DNA from: Prevotellamassilia sp.
Lineage (GTDB): Bacteria; Bacteroidota; Bacteroidia; Bacteroidales; Bacteroidaceae
Direction: 5' to 3'
Assembly: GCA_018383375.1 (NCBI GenBank)
Contig: JAHAWW010000326.1
Location: 1 to 7,642, forward strand
Length of the DNA stretch: 7,642 nucleotides
The notes under the pieces are model-generated. The model had not been told where the DNA came from and ran no database searches. It was given only the letters and a program-made list of their open reading frames with translations. The first letter of the stretch is position 1; every line of letters starts with the position of its first letter. Shown here piece after piece: positions 6,096 through 7,642 of this stretch. Both the position numbers and the translations under genes were made by a program.

Positions 6096-7061
6096 TCATT
6101 TGGTGCGTTTGACGGTGTGGATGACGTTTCCCTTACCATCAATCATACTCAAGGTCAAGGCTTTGGTGTCGGCCGAGACCACGCTGAAGCCAGGTTCGGG
6201 CGAGCAGAAGACGGTGCCTTCGATGGGCTGCACTTTGCGGGCGAGCGAGCCTGCAGAGTTGACCACATAGTCGGTCGTGCCGCCTTCAGTTCGGCGGATG
6301 TGTTGGAAATTGTGGATGTGGCCACAGAGATACATGTCGACCTTGTCTTTATGGCGTTTGAACACGGGCAGGAGTCGTGCCTGCATATCCGTGCGTTCGT
6401 GCTCGCCTTTGGTGGTCTGCGCATAGACGGGATGATGCCCCACGACAATGGTCCAAGTGGAGTTGTCGGCAGTCAGGACGGAGTCGAGCCAAGCCATTTG
6501 GCGGTCGGCGTCTTGCTGTCCGGCATCGGGATACTTGCCGCTGTTTTGGCGATAGGAGTTGATGAGCGGGGTGGTATCGATGAGAATGAGCCGAATGGTT
6601 GTGCCGGCTTCGTCGTCACTCAGCACGGTCGTGTAATAGCGGTCGGGCATTTGCCAACGGCGCGACACATGGGCATAGTCAAGCACGGCCTGGGTGTTGC
6701 CACGGTATTCGTGGTTTCCCAATACAGGCAGCCAGCTGATCATCAGTTCGGGATGACTATAGATGAGTTCGTAGTTGGTGAGCCACAGGGGGTCGTTGAC
6801 CGAGGCCACGCCGTCGAAATGGTGTACATCGCCGGCAGCCACCACACAGTCGGGTCCGATGGTTTCGGCCATACGGCCCATCAGTTCGGCAATGGGTTTC
6901 TGTTCATAATAACCATTGCGGCCCAAATCGTTGGCCAGGAAAAATCGCACATCGCCCTTGAGTTGTTTCCATTCTGCCGGGGTCTGAGCGGTGAGCGACA
7001 GGCAGGCCAGCGAGAAGGCAATGAGCCAGGCAAACGAGCAGCTTAAGGTATGTAGTCTCAT
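6096..7061 (-). CDS. Secreted purple-acid-phosphatase-like metallophosphoesterase
   Basis: The 321-residue protein is a calcineurin-like metallophosphoesterase closest in layout to tartrate-resistant (purple) acid phosphatases, which hydrolyse phosphate monoesters with two metal ions. The metal motifs appear in order: ANDLG (D45), GDVHHFDGV (D78), GNHE (115-118), VVGHHP (206-211) and GHIH (247-250). In mammalian enzymes the second motif carries the Fe(III)-binding tyrosine that gives the purple colour; here the aligned residue is H81, and the first motif reads ND rather than the common GD. An N-terminal signal peptide is evident (residues 1-25, probable cleavage after LTA before QTPAEW); C20 does not fit a good lipobox, so a soluble periplasmic or exported enzyme is likelier. 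ATG at 7061 lies 12 nt after the receptor stop, so the two share an operon. The substrate is unknown; other phosphoesters remain possible. Confidence 0.88.
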   Translation of the reverse strand: MRLHTLSCSFAWLIAFSLACLSLTAQTPAEWKQLKGDVRFFLANDLGRNGYYEQKPIAELMGRMAETIGPDCVVAAGDVHHFDGVASVNDPLWLTNYELIYSHPELMISWLPVLGNHEYRGNTQAVLDYAHVSRRWQMPDRYYTTVLSDDEAGTTIRLILIDTTPLINSYRQNSGKYPDAGQQDADRQMAWLDSVLTADNSTWTIVVGHHPVYAQTTKGEHERTDMQARLLPVFKRHKDKVDMYLCGHIHNFQHIRRTEGGTTDYVVNSAGSLARKVQPIEGTVFCSPEPGFSVVSADTKALTLSMIDGKGNVIHTVKRTK

Positions 7062-7073
7062 AGGGGTTAGCTA

Positions 7074-7642
7074 TTAAAGGTTGATTTTGAAGCCCACGTT
7101 GGTTCTCACGCCATAGTATTCCACCTGCATGGTGCGGTCTGAGCGGCCTTGATAGTAGCGCAGGGGTTGATTGAGCAGGTTGCCTACTTCTGCAAAGATG
7201 GTGTTCTTGGTGTTCTTGCCCCACGTGTATGAAGCGTTGAGGTCGAGATAATTGACGTGGTCGTAGTAGCGGTCAAGTTCGCGGCTGCCGGTGTTCATCA
7301 TGTCGATAAAGCTTGAGGCGTAGTTGTAGCTCAGACGCACGTTGATGCCGCTTTTTTCGAAATAGAGCGAAGCGTTGGCGGTGTGTTCGGGCGAACCGGC
7401 CATTTTGACATCGTCGCCGGGGGCAACGCCGAGACGTGAGTTATAGTTTCTCGTCTTGGAGTGGGTGTAGGTATAGTTGCCGTATAAGCCCAGACATTTC
7501 AAGGCGGGAGCAATGAAGCCGAAGTCGCGCTGATAAGACACTTCGAGACCGGCCACGCGGGCGTCGTAGGCATTCATGCACTGCGTCACCTCAAACTGTT
7601 CGTCTTGCAACGTAGACAGACCGAGTTCGGCACCGTTGTAGT
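7074..7642 (-). CDS. TonB-dependent outer-membrane receptor, C-terminal part (partial)
   Basis: About the last 189 residues of the gene are present; it continues beyond the window edge at 7642. The frame stays open to the edge (YNGAELGLSTLQDEQFEV...), so the TTG at 7610 is not the true start. The sequence reads as alternating beta-strands of an outer-membrane barrel: GLEVSYQRDFGF, LGLYGNYTYTHSKTR, NASLYFEKSGINVRLSYNYAS, YLDLNASYTWG, NTIFAEVGNLLNQPLRYYQG and a final strand TNVGFKINL. The phrase FAEVGNLLNQPLRYYQG is typical of the end of TonB-dependent receptors. Such receptors import siderophores, vitamins, glycans or other compounds using TonB energy; the plug domain that would hint at a substrate is outside the window. 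It is first in an operon with the phosphatase. Confidence 0.9.
   Translation of the reverse strand, partial: YNGAELGLSTLQDEQFEVTQCMNAYDARVAGLEVSYQRDFGFIAPALKCLGLYGNYTYTHSKTRNYNSRLGVAPGDDVKMAGSPEHTANASLYFEKSGINVRLSYNYASSFIDMMNTGSRELDRYYDHVNYLDLNASYTWGKNTKNTIFAEVGNLLNQPLRYYQGRSDRTMQVEYYGVRTNVGFKINL

Noticed and set aside
5871..7046. Long plus-strand open frame (391 codons) opposite the phosphatase
   Set aside because: It is antisense to a gene with intact signal peptide and metal motifs and crosses that operon's terminator; the product resembles nothing known. It follows from codon bias of the real gene.
1..7642. CRISPR array, insertion sequence or prophage
   Set aside because: No regularly spaced repeats, transposase, integrase or phage gene is visible, and gene content and style are uniform.

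Overview
The window looks like chromosomal DNA of a Bacteroidales bacterium, most plausibly Prevotella or a close relative. Four points support this. None of the four complete genes has a Shine-Dalgarno sequence before its start. One intergenic promoter candidate matches the Bacteroidetes consensus (TTTG, 19 nt, TATATTTG). The protein types (a ~630-residue RecQ with a displaced zinc site, a TonB-dependent receptor paired with a secreted phosphatase, a WzxC-like flippase) are familiar from that group. The species cannot be fixed from the sequence.

Layout. Bases 1-98 hold the tail of a membrane transporter, probably of the YidE/YbjL/AspT type, closed by a strong hairpin terminator (121-165). 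A plus-strand polysaccharide flippase follows (191-1645). It converges on a minus-strand pair, recJ (5289 to 3571) and recQ (3565 to 1673), which lie 5 nt apart and form an evident operon for RecF-pathway DNA repair. Upstream of recJ is an ~800-bp stretch without a credible protein gene (5290-6095). Beyond it is a second minus-strand operon: the 3' end of a TonB-dependent receptor (entering at 7642, stop at 7074), then 12 nt later a secreted purple-acid-phosphatase-like metallophosphoesterase (7061 to 6096), closed by a 13-bp-stem terminator (6020-6058).

How the genes work together. RecQ unwinds DNA and RecJ degrades the 5'-ended strand; in E. coli they act together in gap and end processing. 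The receptor and phosphatase suggest a surface/periplasmic scavenging pair, possibly releasing phosphate from an imported compound, but the substrate is unknown. The flippase would move lipid-linked glycans across the inner membrane; no partner glycan genes are in view.

The least explained part is the gap upstream of recJ. It holds a compact minus-strand promoter followed about 20 nt later by an intrinsic terminator (5768-5840), which would yield only a ~40-nt RNA or act as an attenuated leader. It also holds several short palindromes, one inside a possible recJ promoter, and recurring CCGTTTT/AAAACGG motifs. I found no convincing sign of a large undescribed system; the coding genes belong to known families.
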